A stretch of 11,297 nucleotides of DNA from DATBWZ01 sp036514535 (lineage in GTDB: Bacteria > JAMCPX01 > DATBWZ01). The DNA is taken from positions 1 to 11,297 of the forward strand of contig DATBWZ010000040.1 in the NCBI GenBank assembly GCA_036514535.1, given 5' to 3'. The notes under the pieces were generated by a model that saw only the letters and a program-made list of their open reading frames with translations, was not told the DNA's origin and searched no databases. Shown piece by piece: positions 1-7,736 of the stretch (position 1 is the stretch's first letter; the number at the start of each line of letters is the position of its first letter). The translations under genes were made by a program, and so were the position numbers.

Positions 1-909
1 ACAAACAGGGGCATATTTGCTATCAATGAATTGCAGGACCTGCCAGAACGGGTGCAGGTAGGACTGTTCAACATAATGGAGGAGGGAGACATCCAGATAA
101 AGGGGTACAGAATACGCTTGCCATTGGATATTTTGATCGTAGCTACGGAGAATCCGGAGGATTATACCAACCGCGGCAGGATCATTACTCCGCTGAAAGA
201 CAGGTTTGAGGCACAGATAAGGACCCACTACCCCAGAGAAAGAAATATTGAAGTAAAAATTATGGAGAATGAGAGTAAGATAAAACCGCATGATGGATTA
301 CGGCTTGTTGTGCCCGGGTTTATGAAGGATATAATAAGCGAGATTACCTTTCAGGCAAGGCGTTCTCCTGATATCAATCAGAAGGCTGGTGTCTCCGTCA
401 GAATGACAATCTCAAACTATGAGACCCTTCTTGCAAATGCCGAGAGAAGGAGCATTATCCTTGGAGAAAAGGATATTGTGCCGAGGATCTGCGATCTTTA
501 TTACCTTCCTCCATCCACGAACGGAAAGATTGAACTTGAATACACCGGAAAAGAGGATGATGAGACTGAAATAGTCCACCGGTTTATTAGAAAATCCATC
601 AAGGCTGTTTTTGATGAATACTTTAATCCCGATGATTTTAAAAATGTTATTGAGGTTTTCAAAAAAGGGGCAACAATGGATGTCTCGGATATTATGCCCG
701 CTGTTGAATACTTTGGTTTTTTAAAGGAGTTTCCGGAATTTAAAACAAAGTTGAGCGTGCTTGGACTGGAAGAATGCAACGGCGCTTATGCCTCAGCAAC
801 AGAGTTTATACTTGAATCATTATACCTGCATAACCTTTTGAGCAAGAATATTGTAGGTAATAAATATCATTACATAGGCTCCAGTGTAAAAAAGGGTTAT
901 TCCGAATGA
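1..909 (+). CDS. MoxR/Mg-chelatase ChlI-like AAA+ ATPase, 3' part
   Basis: The reading frame is open from base 1, so the true start and the Walker A region lie upstream; a TTG at 31 in this frame is an internal Leu codon. The 302 visible codons begin inside a Walker B-like stretch (GIFAINE, bases 10-30), followed by LPERVQVGLFNIMEEGDIQ, a sensor-1-like segment (LIVATENPEDYTN) and a conserved RIITPLKDRF segment that may carry arginine-finger or sensor residues. This layout is known from ChlI/MoxR-type AAA+ proteins that work with VWA-domain partners. The C-terminal 150 residues look like lid and family-specific sequence. The Walker B position has Asn before the catalytic Glu rather than Asp-Glu, which I recall as usual in this subfamily. 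The stop overlaps the next ATG (ATGA, 906-909), implying translational coupling with the VWA gene. The family call is firm; the client or substrate is unknown, and a real role in magnesium chelation is unlikely. Confidence 0.85.
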   Translation, partial: TNRGIFAINELQDLPERVQVGLFNIMEEGDIQIKGYRIRLPLDILIVATENPEDYTNRGRIITPLKDRFEAQIRTHYPRERNIEVKIMENESKIKPHDGLRLVVPGFMKDIISEITFQARRSPDINQKAGVSVRMTISNYETLLANAERRSIILGEKDIVPRICDLYYLPPSTNGKIELEYTGKEDDETEIVHRFIRKSIKAVFDEYFNPDDFKNVIEVFKKGATMDVSDIMPAVEYFGFLKEFPEFKTKLSVLGLEECNGAYASATEFILESLYLHNLLSKNIVGNKYHYIGSSVKKGYSE

Positions 910-2411
910 GGTTCAGATATTCCAAGTGGAAGTCCGAGGGGAAACATCAGGTTTTCAATCCGGAGAGCGGCATGGATCAGTTTATCAATCATCTTTTTGA
1001 GTTGAATAGTATTCCTGAAGCGCTTTCCAGAATGCTCAGAAATGGTTTCATGGATAGTGATGCGAATATAAAGGGCCTGGATGCAATTCTTGAAGAATTG
1101 AGAAACCTTAAAGACAGGATATTTAAGAAACATAATATCCAGTCCGCAAAAAATGACCTTGAAAGCAGGCTCCAGGAGTTTCTCAATGAAAAGGGCCCCA
1201 GTGAAAAATTAAGCGCTTACCTGCAGGAGTTGAAAAAAAGGAATATTTTCCATGAATTTCAGAGCAGGATGGATGATATACGCAGTTTTGAAGATTCAAT
1301 GGACAGGTATTATTTGAGGTTTAATGGCAGTGAGGCGCTTTTTTTTGAAGAAGCCATGGAGATTTTTAAGAAACTTCATAAAATAGAGGAAATTGAAAAG
1401 GCGCTGCAGAGCGAGGATCTGGAAAAAATTGATGCTGACGAATTAAAAGAAATCCTGGGAAAGGAAACTATGCAGTCGTTCAATTTTCTCAGGCATGTAG
1501 TTCACCAGGTTGAGGCACTGGGGTATATAAAAAATGTTGCCGGAAAAATGGAGTTAACACCGCGTGGGATCAGAAGGATAGGGGAAAAAGCGCTGCGGGA
1601 TATTTTTTCAAAATTATTTCTGAATTATGCTTCCGGTTTGCACCCGGTTGCGGACAGGGGAAAGGGGCAGGACATTGAGTATACTACTAAGTCCTATGAG
1701 TTCGGCGACGATTTCAATATTGATGTTTCCAGGACAATCAAAAATTCTCTCCTGCACGGGAATAGCGGCGGAAGGATCCAAATTCATCCGCAGGATTTTG
1801 AGATTTATGAGACTGACACAACCATAAGCACTACTACAGTGTTGTTGATTGATATGAGCTGGTCCATGTCCTGGGGTAATAAATTTGCCGCCGCTAAAAA
1901 AGTAGGCATTGCGCTTGAAGAATTAATAAGAACAAAGTTTGTCCGCGACAGATTCTATATCGTTGGATTTTTTACAGTTGCGGTTGAATTAAAACCGCAT
2001 CAGTTGCCGACCCTTGACTTGAGCCTTGCCGATCCTTTCACAAACATGCAGGATGCTTTTTTGCTTGCGGAGAAGCTGCTTTCCAAACACAATGATAGCA
2101 ACCGTCAGATTATACTTGTTACTGACGGTCAGCCCACTGCCTATACAGAAGGGGGCATTCTACAGGTTGAGTGGCCGGTTCTCGGAATAAGCCCCCGGGC
2201 ATTTGATGAGACCCTGAGAGCTGTCCATCTTCTGACAAAGCATAAAATCAGAATAAATACCTTCATGCTTGATGATAATCCTGTCCTTAAGGAATTTATT
2301 GAAGAAATGAGCAGGATCAATTGCGGACGGGTATTTTTCACTACACCGGAAGAGATCGGTTCATACCTCCTGGTGGATTATATTGCAGGCAGAAGGAGAA
2401 GGATAAATTAG
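906..2411 (+). CDS. VWA-domain protein, partner of the AAA+ ATPase
   Basis: This is a 501-residue soluble protein without signal peptide or membrane segment. Residues 1-230 are charged and helical, with a likely coiled-coil portion around 55-190. Residues about 310-490 form a VWA domain with a complete metal-ion-dependent adhesion site: D316-x-S318-x-S320 (IDMSWSMS), T379 (PFTNMQ) and D407 (LVTDGQ). The complete MIDAS predicts Mg2+/Mn2+-dependent ligand binding. MoxR-like ATPases and VWA proteins commonly act as a chaperone pair for metal-centre insertion or complex remodelling, and the 4-base overlap with the upstream gene supports that pairing. The start is fixed by the ATGA overlap. An RGRRRR-like basic tail (AGRRRRIN) ends the protein. 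The actual client is not visible here; older annotations might call it a CoxE-like or Mg-chelatase ChlD-like protein. Confidence 0.88.
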   Translation: MRFRYSKWKSEGKHQVFNPESGMDQFINHLFELNSIPEALSRMLRNGFMDSDANIKGLDAILEELRNLKDRIFKKHNIQSAKNDLESRLQEFLNEKGPSEKLSAYLQELKKRNIFHEFQSRMDDIRSFEDSMDRYYLRFNGSEALFFEEAMEIFKKLHKIEEIEKALQSEDLEKIDADELKEILGKETMQSFNFLRHVVHQVEALGYIKNVAGKMELTPRGIRRIGEKALRDIFSKLFLNYASGLHPVADRGKGQDIEYTTKSYEFGDDFNIDVSRTIKNSLLHGNSGGRIQIHPQDFEIYETDTTISTTTVLLIDMSWSMSWGNKFAAAKKVGIALEELIRTKFVRDRFYIVGFFTVAVELKPHQLPTLDLSLADPFTNMQDAFLLAEKLLSKHNDSNRQIILVTDGQPTAYTEGGILQVEWPVLGISPRAFDETLRAVHLLTKHKIRINTFMLDDNPVLKEFIEEMSRINCGRVFFTTPEEIGSYLLVDYIAGRRRRIN

Positions 2412-2422
2412 CGCTATAAAAT

Positions 2423-4180
2423 ATGAAGATGAGTCAGGAAAAGTTATACGAACTTTTTGAATTAAAGGAACGTATCTCCAGCGCGACCAAACTTTCTGAA
2501 ATAATGAATAGCTCCATTGAAGAGATGATTAAGATTACTCATATGGATGCAGGGTGTATTTATCTTATGGATAAAGACGGAAACATGTCCCTTGCGGCGC
2601 ATAAAGGCTTTACCCCTAAATTTTTGGAGGGAGTCAATCACATGTTAACAGGAGAGGGTATTACCGGCAGGGTTACACTTACGGGTTTGCCTGAAATAGT
2701 AAACGATGTAGTCCGGGAACCGAGGATTGCAAGACGCATAGTTAAGGAGAAGGGCATTCACAGCTTTGTAAGCATTCCGTTGTTGACAGACAACAGAACT
2801 ATCGGTGTTATGAATGTTGCTTCTTTTAAAGAAAGAAGATTTGAAAAAGGTTTTGAGAAGTTTCTTCTCAGCATTGGAAGAACGGTTGGGAATGCAATCT
2901 ATAATGCTACGTTATTCAAGAGGGTTAAAGGTCAGGTTAATAGAATGATGACCGTTAATGATATAGGAATTGAGATATCAGGAATATTCAATCTTTCCAA
3001 GATTTTAGAAAAAATACCGGTATATTTTGAAAAGCTTTTCCAGGTAAATAATTACGCTATAGTATTTAACCACAGATTAAAGAAATTGAGAAAATACAAG
3101 GAAATCAAAGAAATACGGACCGCCGGATTCCGTAAAGTAAGATTGAGTTTTTTAAGGCCATCCTTCGGCCGCCTGGTTTTTAACAGCGAAAGTGATTCGC
3201 CGGTAGTGATACAGGACTGCTTTGCGGACGGAAGATTTCCCAGTTCTCCCATAAAATCTGATAAGACAGTCACCCTTCGTTCGCTTATTGGCGCAAAGAT
3301 AAAAGGCGGCTTGGACACCTATGGTATTGTTGCAATTGGCAGCAGGAGCAAGAATGCTTTTGATGAGAATGATATCCGAATTTTTAAATTGTTTCTCTCA
3401 TTTCTGTCCGCATCTATCCATAGGGCGATTCTGTTCGGTGAAATGAAACATTCCTACCGGAGGCTCCTTGCAGCGCAGAAACTTATAGTAAGGGCTGAAA
3501 AGGTGTCGACACTGGTACGCTTTGCCACGCAAATTGCGCATAGAATAAGGAACTCCCTTAGCGCCATGCGGACTGCTCTTGATATACTTAACAATGAAGA
3601 GGGCATTACCGGAGAAGCAAAGGAATTGCTGGAAATTCTTTTCAGCGAGCAGATAAAATTGAATAAACTTGTTGACGATTTTTACACCTTTGCAGGTCCG
3701 GATGATAAGACCCGGACAGCGGTGAATATTCAGCAATTTTTAAATAGTATCATTGAGGGCTTTCTGGAGCATGAGGCGCACCAGTTGAAAGAATTAAATA
3801 TCCTCAAGAAATACGATCCGAGAATTGAATCAATATCCATTGATACTATAAGGTTTGGAAATGCGATAAGGAATCTGCTGGAGAATGCTGTTGATTCTTT
3901 TTCTGACAGCGGCGGAACTATTGAGATAGGATATCGTCTTATGGCAAAACAAAGTAATTCGGACAAAAAGATGGAGTTTTTCGTTAAAGATAATGGATGC
4001 GGCATGGATTCAAGCATAAGGACAAAAATCTTAGAGCCGTTTTTCTCAACAAAGCCAAAAGGATCAGGTCTTGGGCTTGCGATAGTAGAGAAAATTGTTC
4101 AGCAGCATAATGGCGAGGTTGTAATAAAAACGTTGAAAGGGCATGGAACAAGAATCAGATTGATAATCCCGGTGATATAA
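2423..4180 (+). CDS. Soluble double-GAF sensor histidine kinase (NtrB-type)
   Basis: This 585-residue cytoplasmic kinase has no transmembrane segment. Two GAF-like sensory domains cover about residues 20-165 and 185-340. A dimerisation/phosphoacceptor helix follows, with His373 in the motif AHRIRNSLSAM, then a HATPase domain with N-box (RNLLENAVDS, N484/N488), G1 (DNGCGMD, 523-529), F region (PFFSTKP) and G2 (GSGLGLAI, from 547). It should autophosphorylate and pass the phosphate to the response regulator encoded one base downstream. The H-box is unusual: the residue after His is Arg, not the common Glu/Asp, and Ser replaces the usual Pro, although the catalytic domain looks intact. It starts 11 bases after the VWA gene, with only a distant purine-rich stretch (GGAG at 2395) and no good Shine-Dalgarno. 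The ATG at 2429 is an alternative start. The GAF ligand cannot be deduced. Confidence 0.92.
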   Translation: MKMSQEKLYELFELKERISSATKLSEIMNSSIEEMIKITHMDAGCIYLMDKDGNMSLAAHKGFTPKFLEGVNHMLTGEGITGRVTLTGLPEIVNDVVREPRIARRIVKEKGIHSFVSIPLLTDNRTIGVMNVASFKERRFEKGFEKFLLSIGRTVGNAIYNATLFKRVKGQVNRMMTVNDIGIEISGIFNLSKILEKIPVYFEKLFQVNNYAIVFNHRLKKLRKYKEIKEIRTAGFRKVRLSFLRPSFGRLVFNSESDSPVVIQDCFADGRFPSSPIKSDKTVTLRSLIGAKIKGGLDTYGIVAIGSRSKNAFDENDIRIFKLFLSFLSASIHRAILFGEMKHSYRRLLAAQKLIVRAEKVSTLVRFATQIAHRIRNSLSAMRTALDILNNEEGITGEAKELLEILFSEQIKLNKLVDDFYTFAGPDDKTRTAVNIQQFLNSIIEGFLEHEAHQLKELNILKKYDPRIESISIDTIRFGNAIRNLLENAVDSFSDSGGTIEIGYRLMAKQSNSDKKMEFFVKDNGCGMDSSIRTKILEPFFSTKPKGSGLGLAIVEKIVQQHNGEVVIKTLKGHGTRIRLIIPVI

Positions 4181-4181
4181 T

Positions 4182-5549
4182 ATGCCAAAAATACTCGTAG
4201 TTGATGACGAACCAGGGGTAAGGAAAAGTCTGTCAATACTTCTTTCAAAAGAGGGGTATGAGGTTGATTCTGCCCCGAACGGCATTGATGCATTGAGAAT
4301 GATTAGAATGGACGATTTTGATCTTATAATAACGGACCTGAGAATGATACCCATAACCGGACTTGAACTTTTAAAGGAGGTAAAAAAAATATCTTCCACA
4401 ATTGAAGTCATTATGATAACTGCGTATGGTTCGGTTGACTCTGCTGTTTTAGCGATGAAGGATGGGGCATTTGATTACATCACCAAACCATTCAATACAA
4501 CTGAGCTGCTTGTGAGGGTAAATCATGCCCTTGAAAAGCGCGCGATTTGCAAAAGGCTTGGCGAGTTAGAAAAGGAATTAAAATCAACCAAGGTCTTTTT
4601 CGGAATGATTGGAAAAAGCAAAGAAATAGTAAAGATATATGAAATCATATCCAGGGTTGCACCGACTGATTCCACAGTATTGATAACCGGAGAAAGCGGA
4701 ACAGGAAAGGAACTGGTTGCAAAGGCTTTGCACCAGTTAAGCGCCCGGAGGAATAAGCACCTTGTCACTGTTAATTGCGCGGCGCTGCCCGAAACGCTTC
4801 TTGAAAGCGAATTATTCGGTTTTGAAAAGGGAGCCTTCACCGGAGCGTTAAATACTAAAATAGGATTATTTGAAGAGGCGGACAGCGGTTCAATCTTTCT
4901 TGATGAGATTTCGCTGGCATCCCTGTCCATTCAGGCTAAACTTCTCAGGATTATTGAAACCGGAGAGGTAAGGCATCTTGGATCAACAAGGACGGTAAAA
5001 GTGAATGTCAGGCTTATTACAGCTACAAACAGGGATCTTTCGTCGGAGGTAACAGAAGGTCGGTTCAGGAAAGACCTTTTATACAGGCTGAGAGTGGTAG
5101 AGATTCGTTTGCCGACGCTGAGGCAAAGAAGAGAAGATATCCCTCTGCTGATCCATCATTATTTCCAGATATACAAGGAAAGGATGGGCAGGAGCTTAAA
5201 GGATATTTCCCCCGAAGCTATGAAACTTCTGTTAAAGTATCCATACCCCGGAAATATCAGGGAACTTGAAAATATTATTGAGCATGCGGTTGCAATCTCA
5301 AAAGATACAGTTATTATGCCGGATGATCTTCCCTCCGAATGCAGTGAGTTAAATGACGGGAATTCCATTTCAGAGGAATTTGATACCCTTACACTGCCAG
5401 AGTTGGAAAAGATGCTTATCCTGAAAAAATTGAAGGAAAGTTCTGATAATCTAAATGTAGTGGCTAAGAAATTAGGTGTAAGCCGGACTACCCTTTGGAG
5501 AAAGATGAAAGAACTTGGATTGAATAAAAGGAAAGTTTTAAATGTGTAA
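4182..5549 (+). CDS. NtrC-family sigma-54-dependent response regulator
   Basis: This 455-residue protein has the full three-domain order. The N-terminal receiver (1-120) has acidic pocket D8/D9, phosphoacceptor D52 (ITDLRM), T80 and K102 (TKPF). The AAA+ domain (about 140-375) has Walker A GESGTGKE (170-177), the sigma-54 contact loop GAFTGA (217-222), Walker B IFLDE (238-242) and the RKDLLYRL segment. The C-terminal Fis-type helix-turn-helix is at about 424-446 (VAKKLGVSRTTLWRKM). An intact GAFTGA loop means it should activate sigma-54 RNA polymerase from an upstream enhancer when phosphorylated. It begins one base after the kinase stop with no separate Shine-Dalgarno, so it is probably translationally coupled. 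The downstream gap carries a sigma-54 promoter, making the GGDEF gene its most obvious target; that regulatory link is inferred. Confidence 0.96.
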   Translation: MPKILVVDDEPGVRKSLSILLSKEGYEVDSAPNGIDALRMIRMDDFDLIITDLRMIPITGLELLKEVKKISSTIEVIMITAYGSVDSAVLAMKDGAFDYITKPFNTTELLVRVNHALEKRAICKRLGELEKELKSTKVFFGMIGKSKEIVKIYEIISRVAPTDSTVLITGESGTGKELVAKALHQLSARRNKHLVTVNCAALPETLLESELFGFEKGAFTGALNTKIGLFEEADSGSIFLDEISLASLSIQAKLLRIIETGEVRHLGSTRTVKVNVRLITATNRDLSSEVTEGRFRKDLLYRLRVVEIRLPTLRQRREDIPLLIHHYFQIYKERMGRSLKDISPEAMKLLLKYPYPGNIRELENIIEHAVAISKDTVIMPDDLPSECSELNDGNSISEEFDTLTLPELEKMLILKKLKESSDNLNVVAKKLGVSRTTLWRKMKELGLNKRKVLNV

Positions 5550-5576
5550 CAATTGTTTCATATTGCAACGTTTCAT
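5548..5576 (+). promoter_or_regulatory. Candidate enhancer (UAS) for the NtrC-type regulator
   Basis: A perfect 10-base palindrome AACAATTGTT (5548-5557) overlaps the regulator's stop codon. The heptamer GTTTCAT occurs twice (5555-5561 and 5570-5576), 15 bases apart, and a second short palindrome AACGTT sits at 5567-5572. These lie about 85-110 bases upstream of the -24 element, where enhancer-binding proteins usually bind. Short palindromes are common in AT-rich DNA, so this is only a candidate. Confidence 0.3.
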
Positions 5577-5657
5577 CTGTCGTAAGAGTTTTTTTATTCA
5601 ACCCTATTTTTTAATCCCTCTATTTTAAAGAAGAAAAAATCCTCATTATTAAATTAT

Positions 5658-5675
5658 TCGGCACGGATTTTGCAA
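5658..5675 (+). promoter_or_regulatory. Sigma-54 (-24/-12) promoter of the receiver-GGDEF gene
   Basis: The sequence TCGGCACGGATTTTGCAA matches the consensus YTGGCACG-N4-TTGCW at nearly every position. The invariant GG (5660-5661) and GC (5672-5673) are separated by exactly 10 bases. It is in the right orientation, 16-30 bases before the GGDEF gene and just downstream of an NtrC-family activator gene. Transcription should begin near 5684-5686. Confidence 0.82.
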
Positions 5676-5688
5676 ATAATTATTCTGT

Positions 5689-6585
5689 ATGGAAAATATG
5701 CTTAGTAAATCTAATGTGCTTATTGTGGAAGACAGCATTGAGCAGCTTGATCTTATAAATAAGCATCTTAAGAAATGTGTGGGACGCACTGTCAACGCGA
5801 GAAACGCTGATGAAGCGATATCACTCCTAAGTGAGGAAAAAATTAGTTTAATTCTATTGGACCACCATCTTTCCGGCGTCTCCGGCCTGGAATTTATGGA
5901 AATGCTGCTTCAAAAAAATTTATTGCATATACCGGTAATAATTATGGTGGAACCTGGTAAAGAGCCTGTAGCGGTTAATGCAATGAATAAAGGGGCTTTT
6001 TCTTTTGTTGTTAAGAGCGGGAGCTACTGGTTATTCCTTCCTGGCATGATTGAAAGGGCTTTTGAATGGAGCAGCAAGGTTGATGTTGCCGGTAAAATCC
6101 GTAATGGAAAAGTATGTATTAAAGATCCTGTTACGGATATAAGCACGCACCATCTGTTTAAAACACATCTTGATATTGAATTAAAACGGGCAGAACGGTA
6201 TGGAAGGCAGTTCGCTATTCTCATAGTTGATATTAAGGACTTTAAGGATATTAACATCTCCTACGGAAGGGAAACAGGTGATAAGGTGCTGAAAATTTTT
6301 GCAAATGACCTAACAAAGAAAATGCGTGGCGCGGATATGTTTTGCAGGCACCTTGGCAATGGAGAAAATTTTGGCGGCGATGAGTTCCTTTTCCTATTTG
6401 AATCTGATCAAAAAGGCCTGCAGATCGTGATCCAGAGGATAAAGGATGTTCTGAAAGGTCTATCCGGTCAATTAGGGCTTTCTGAGAAGCTTGATGCCGA
6501 TATTGGTTACCATATTGTCCGCGAAAATGCAAAAGAATCATTCCAGAAGGCAGTAGAAGCCTTTATTTCTTCCAAATCTGAATAA
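5689..6585 (+). CDS. Receiver-GGDEF protein (probable diguanylate cyclase)
   Basis: This 298-residue protein joins a CheY-like receiver (1-125) to a GGDEF domain (145-298). The receiver has E14/D15, phosphoacceptor D58 (LILLDHH) and K109, but Val87 replaces the conserved Thr/Ser. The GGDEF domain keeps the metal-binding D181, guanine-contacting N189, D198 and an intact GGDEF motif (229-233), so conversion of two GTP to c-di-GMP is plausible. An RGAD sequence (213-216) fits the RxxD inhibitory site, but about seven extra residues (LGNGENF) separate it from GGDEF compared with PleD. The usual DxLTGLxNRR entry is degenerate (DPVTDISTHH) and the C-terminal helix is short. A sigma-54 promoter lies directly upstream. 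The ATG at 5689 would leave a leader of only a few bases; the ATG at 5698, preceded by GGA, is an equally good start. Confidence 0.87.
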   Translation: MENMLSKSNVLIVEDSIEQLDLINKHLKKCVGRTVNARNADEAISLLSEEKISLILLDHHLSGVSGLEFMEMLLQKNLLHIPVIIMVEPGKEPVAVNAMNKGAFSFVVKSGSYWLFLPGMIERAFEWSSKVDVAGKIRNGKVCIKDPVTDISTHHLFKTHLDIELKRAERYGRQFAILIVDIKDFKDINISYGRETGDKVLKIFANDLTKKMRGADMFCRHLGNGENFGGDEFLFLFESDQKGLQIVIQRIKDVLKGLSGQLGLSEKLDADIGYHIVRENAKESFQKAVEAFISSKSE

Positions 6586-6596
6586 CAACTTCTTTA

Positions 6597-7736
6597 TTAT
6601 TTTATAGCGTTACTTAAAATTTTACGGAGACTTTTGCCTCTTTTCCAGATAAAATAAACGGCAGGTTTTTCCAGAAGCAGATTCTTCAGGAAATATTTTA
6701 CAATATTTTCTGTGTATTCATTGAATGGACAGCATTTTATCCCCGAACCAGCAAGATACTTCGCTGTATTGCTTGTATCATATTCGGCATCCTGAAACAG
6801 ATATGGAATTTCTTCAGCAGGGATGTCAAGGAGCCTGCTGATTTTTTTAACTACTTTGCTTTCCATAGGGATATTTATAATTGGGTCAAAATGTTTGATG
6901 TTGAATTTCATGATAGGTTTAAACATCTCCATCTTTTCGTAAATGGTATTAATAAATTCAGGATAAGTAGGCGGATTTGGGTTAATGAGTGAAAAAGGTT
7001 TTCCGGTGGTTTCCTCTATTCTGCTTATATAATTTATCGTATCTGCAACAAAATCCACCGGAACAACATGTATCCTGTAATCATCTGCTCCGGAAGTTAT
7101 AAGATGAATTCCAAGCGAAAGAAGTAACATTGTAGAATAGAGGATGTCAACCTTATTAATCTCTCCTGTTTTTGAATCGCCTACAACAACCCCAGGTCTG
7201 AATATCCTGGTTGGTATTTGACCCCAGCATTCTCTTACGAGTTTTTCGGATTCAAATTTGCTCCATGCATACCAGTTTGAAAATCGCTGGCCTTCATCAA
7301 ATGTGTATTCGTAAAATGTCCCGTTAAAATCCCCCGATATTGCTATTGAGCTGACATGGTTAAGGCTTTTTAGATTTTTTACCTTCTTCGCAAGCGACAA
7401 AAGGTTTTGTGTTCCCTTTATGTTTACTGCGGTTGCCGTTCTCCTGTCAACAACAAGATTATGCAGAGCCGCAAGATGGTAAATATCTGTTGTCGCTTCC
7501 TGTATCAGTTGCAAGTCCGCGGGATCGTCAATTATATTTTCCCTGGTCAGGTTTCCATTGATTATTTTTACATTTTTGCTCTTTGATTTTGGCAGGCTCT
7601 TCATCAGAGGCGCAATTTTTCTTTGAGATTCGCTTCTTGCAAGAAGCAAAACCGTATCGCCTGATGCGATTAATTTTTTTACAAGATTTTGTCCAATAAA
7701 CCCGGTTGCGCCGGTTATAAAAACCGTTCTGCTCAT
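6597..7736 (-). CDS. Extended SDR, NAD(P)-dependent reductase/epimerase-like
   Basis: This 379-residue Rossmann-fold oxidoreductase begins with the dinucleotide-binding motif TGATGFIG (8-15). It has a DIYHLAAL segment (84-91), a serine region HVSSIAISG (127-135) and the catalytic YAWSK pair (Y156, K160) of extended short-chain dehydrogenases. The HVSS...GQxFSNWYxxSKFESEKLV layout recalls the NAD-binding fatty acyl-CoA/thioester reductase group (NAD_binding_4) more than sugar-nucleotide epimerases. The C-terminal 80 residues are basic and less recognisable. It starts directly after the MaoC-like stop codon (TAA then ATG on the minus strand), so the two are surely cotranscribed. Fatty-acyl or polyketide-type reduction is the best guess; a 3-beta-HSD or nucleotide-sugar enzyme cannot be excluded. 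Confidence 0.83.
   Translation of the reverse strand: MSRTVFITGATGFIGQNLVKKLIASGDTVLLLARSESQRKIAPLMKSLPKSKSKNVKIINGNLTRENIIDDPADLQLIQEATTDIYHLAALHNLVVDRRTATAVNIKGTQNLLSLAKKVKNLKSLNHVSSIAISGDFNGTFYEYTFDEGQRFSNWYAWSKFESEKLVRECWGQIPTRIFRPGVVVGDSKTGEINKVDILYSTMLLLSLGIHLITSGADDYRIHVVPVDFVADTINYISRIEETTGKPFSLINPNPPTYPEFINTIYEKMEMFKPIMKFNIKHFDPIINIPMESKVVKKISRLLDIPAEEIPYLFQDAEYDTSNTAKYLAGSGIKCCPFNEYTENIVKYFLKNLLLEKPAVYFIWKRGKSLRKILSNAIK

Noticed and set aside
3398..4411. Several minus-strand ORFs of 64-115 codons opposite the kinase and regulator genes
   Set aside because: They lie antisense to well-supported kinase and regulator domains, have low-complexity translations and no Shine-Dalgarno support.
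5555..5576. Paired GTTTCAT heptamers as a mini CRISPR
   Set aside because: Repeats are only 7 bases with an 8-base gap and occur twice; no array, spacers or cas genes.
6580..6610. Bidirectional terminator between the convergent GGDEF and SDR genes
   Set aside because: The 11-base gap and flanks are AT-rich but contain no stem of useful length.
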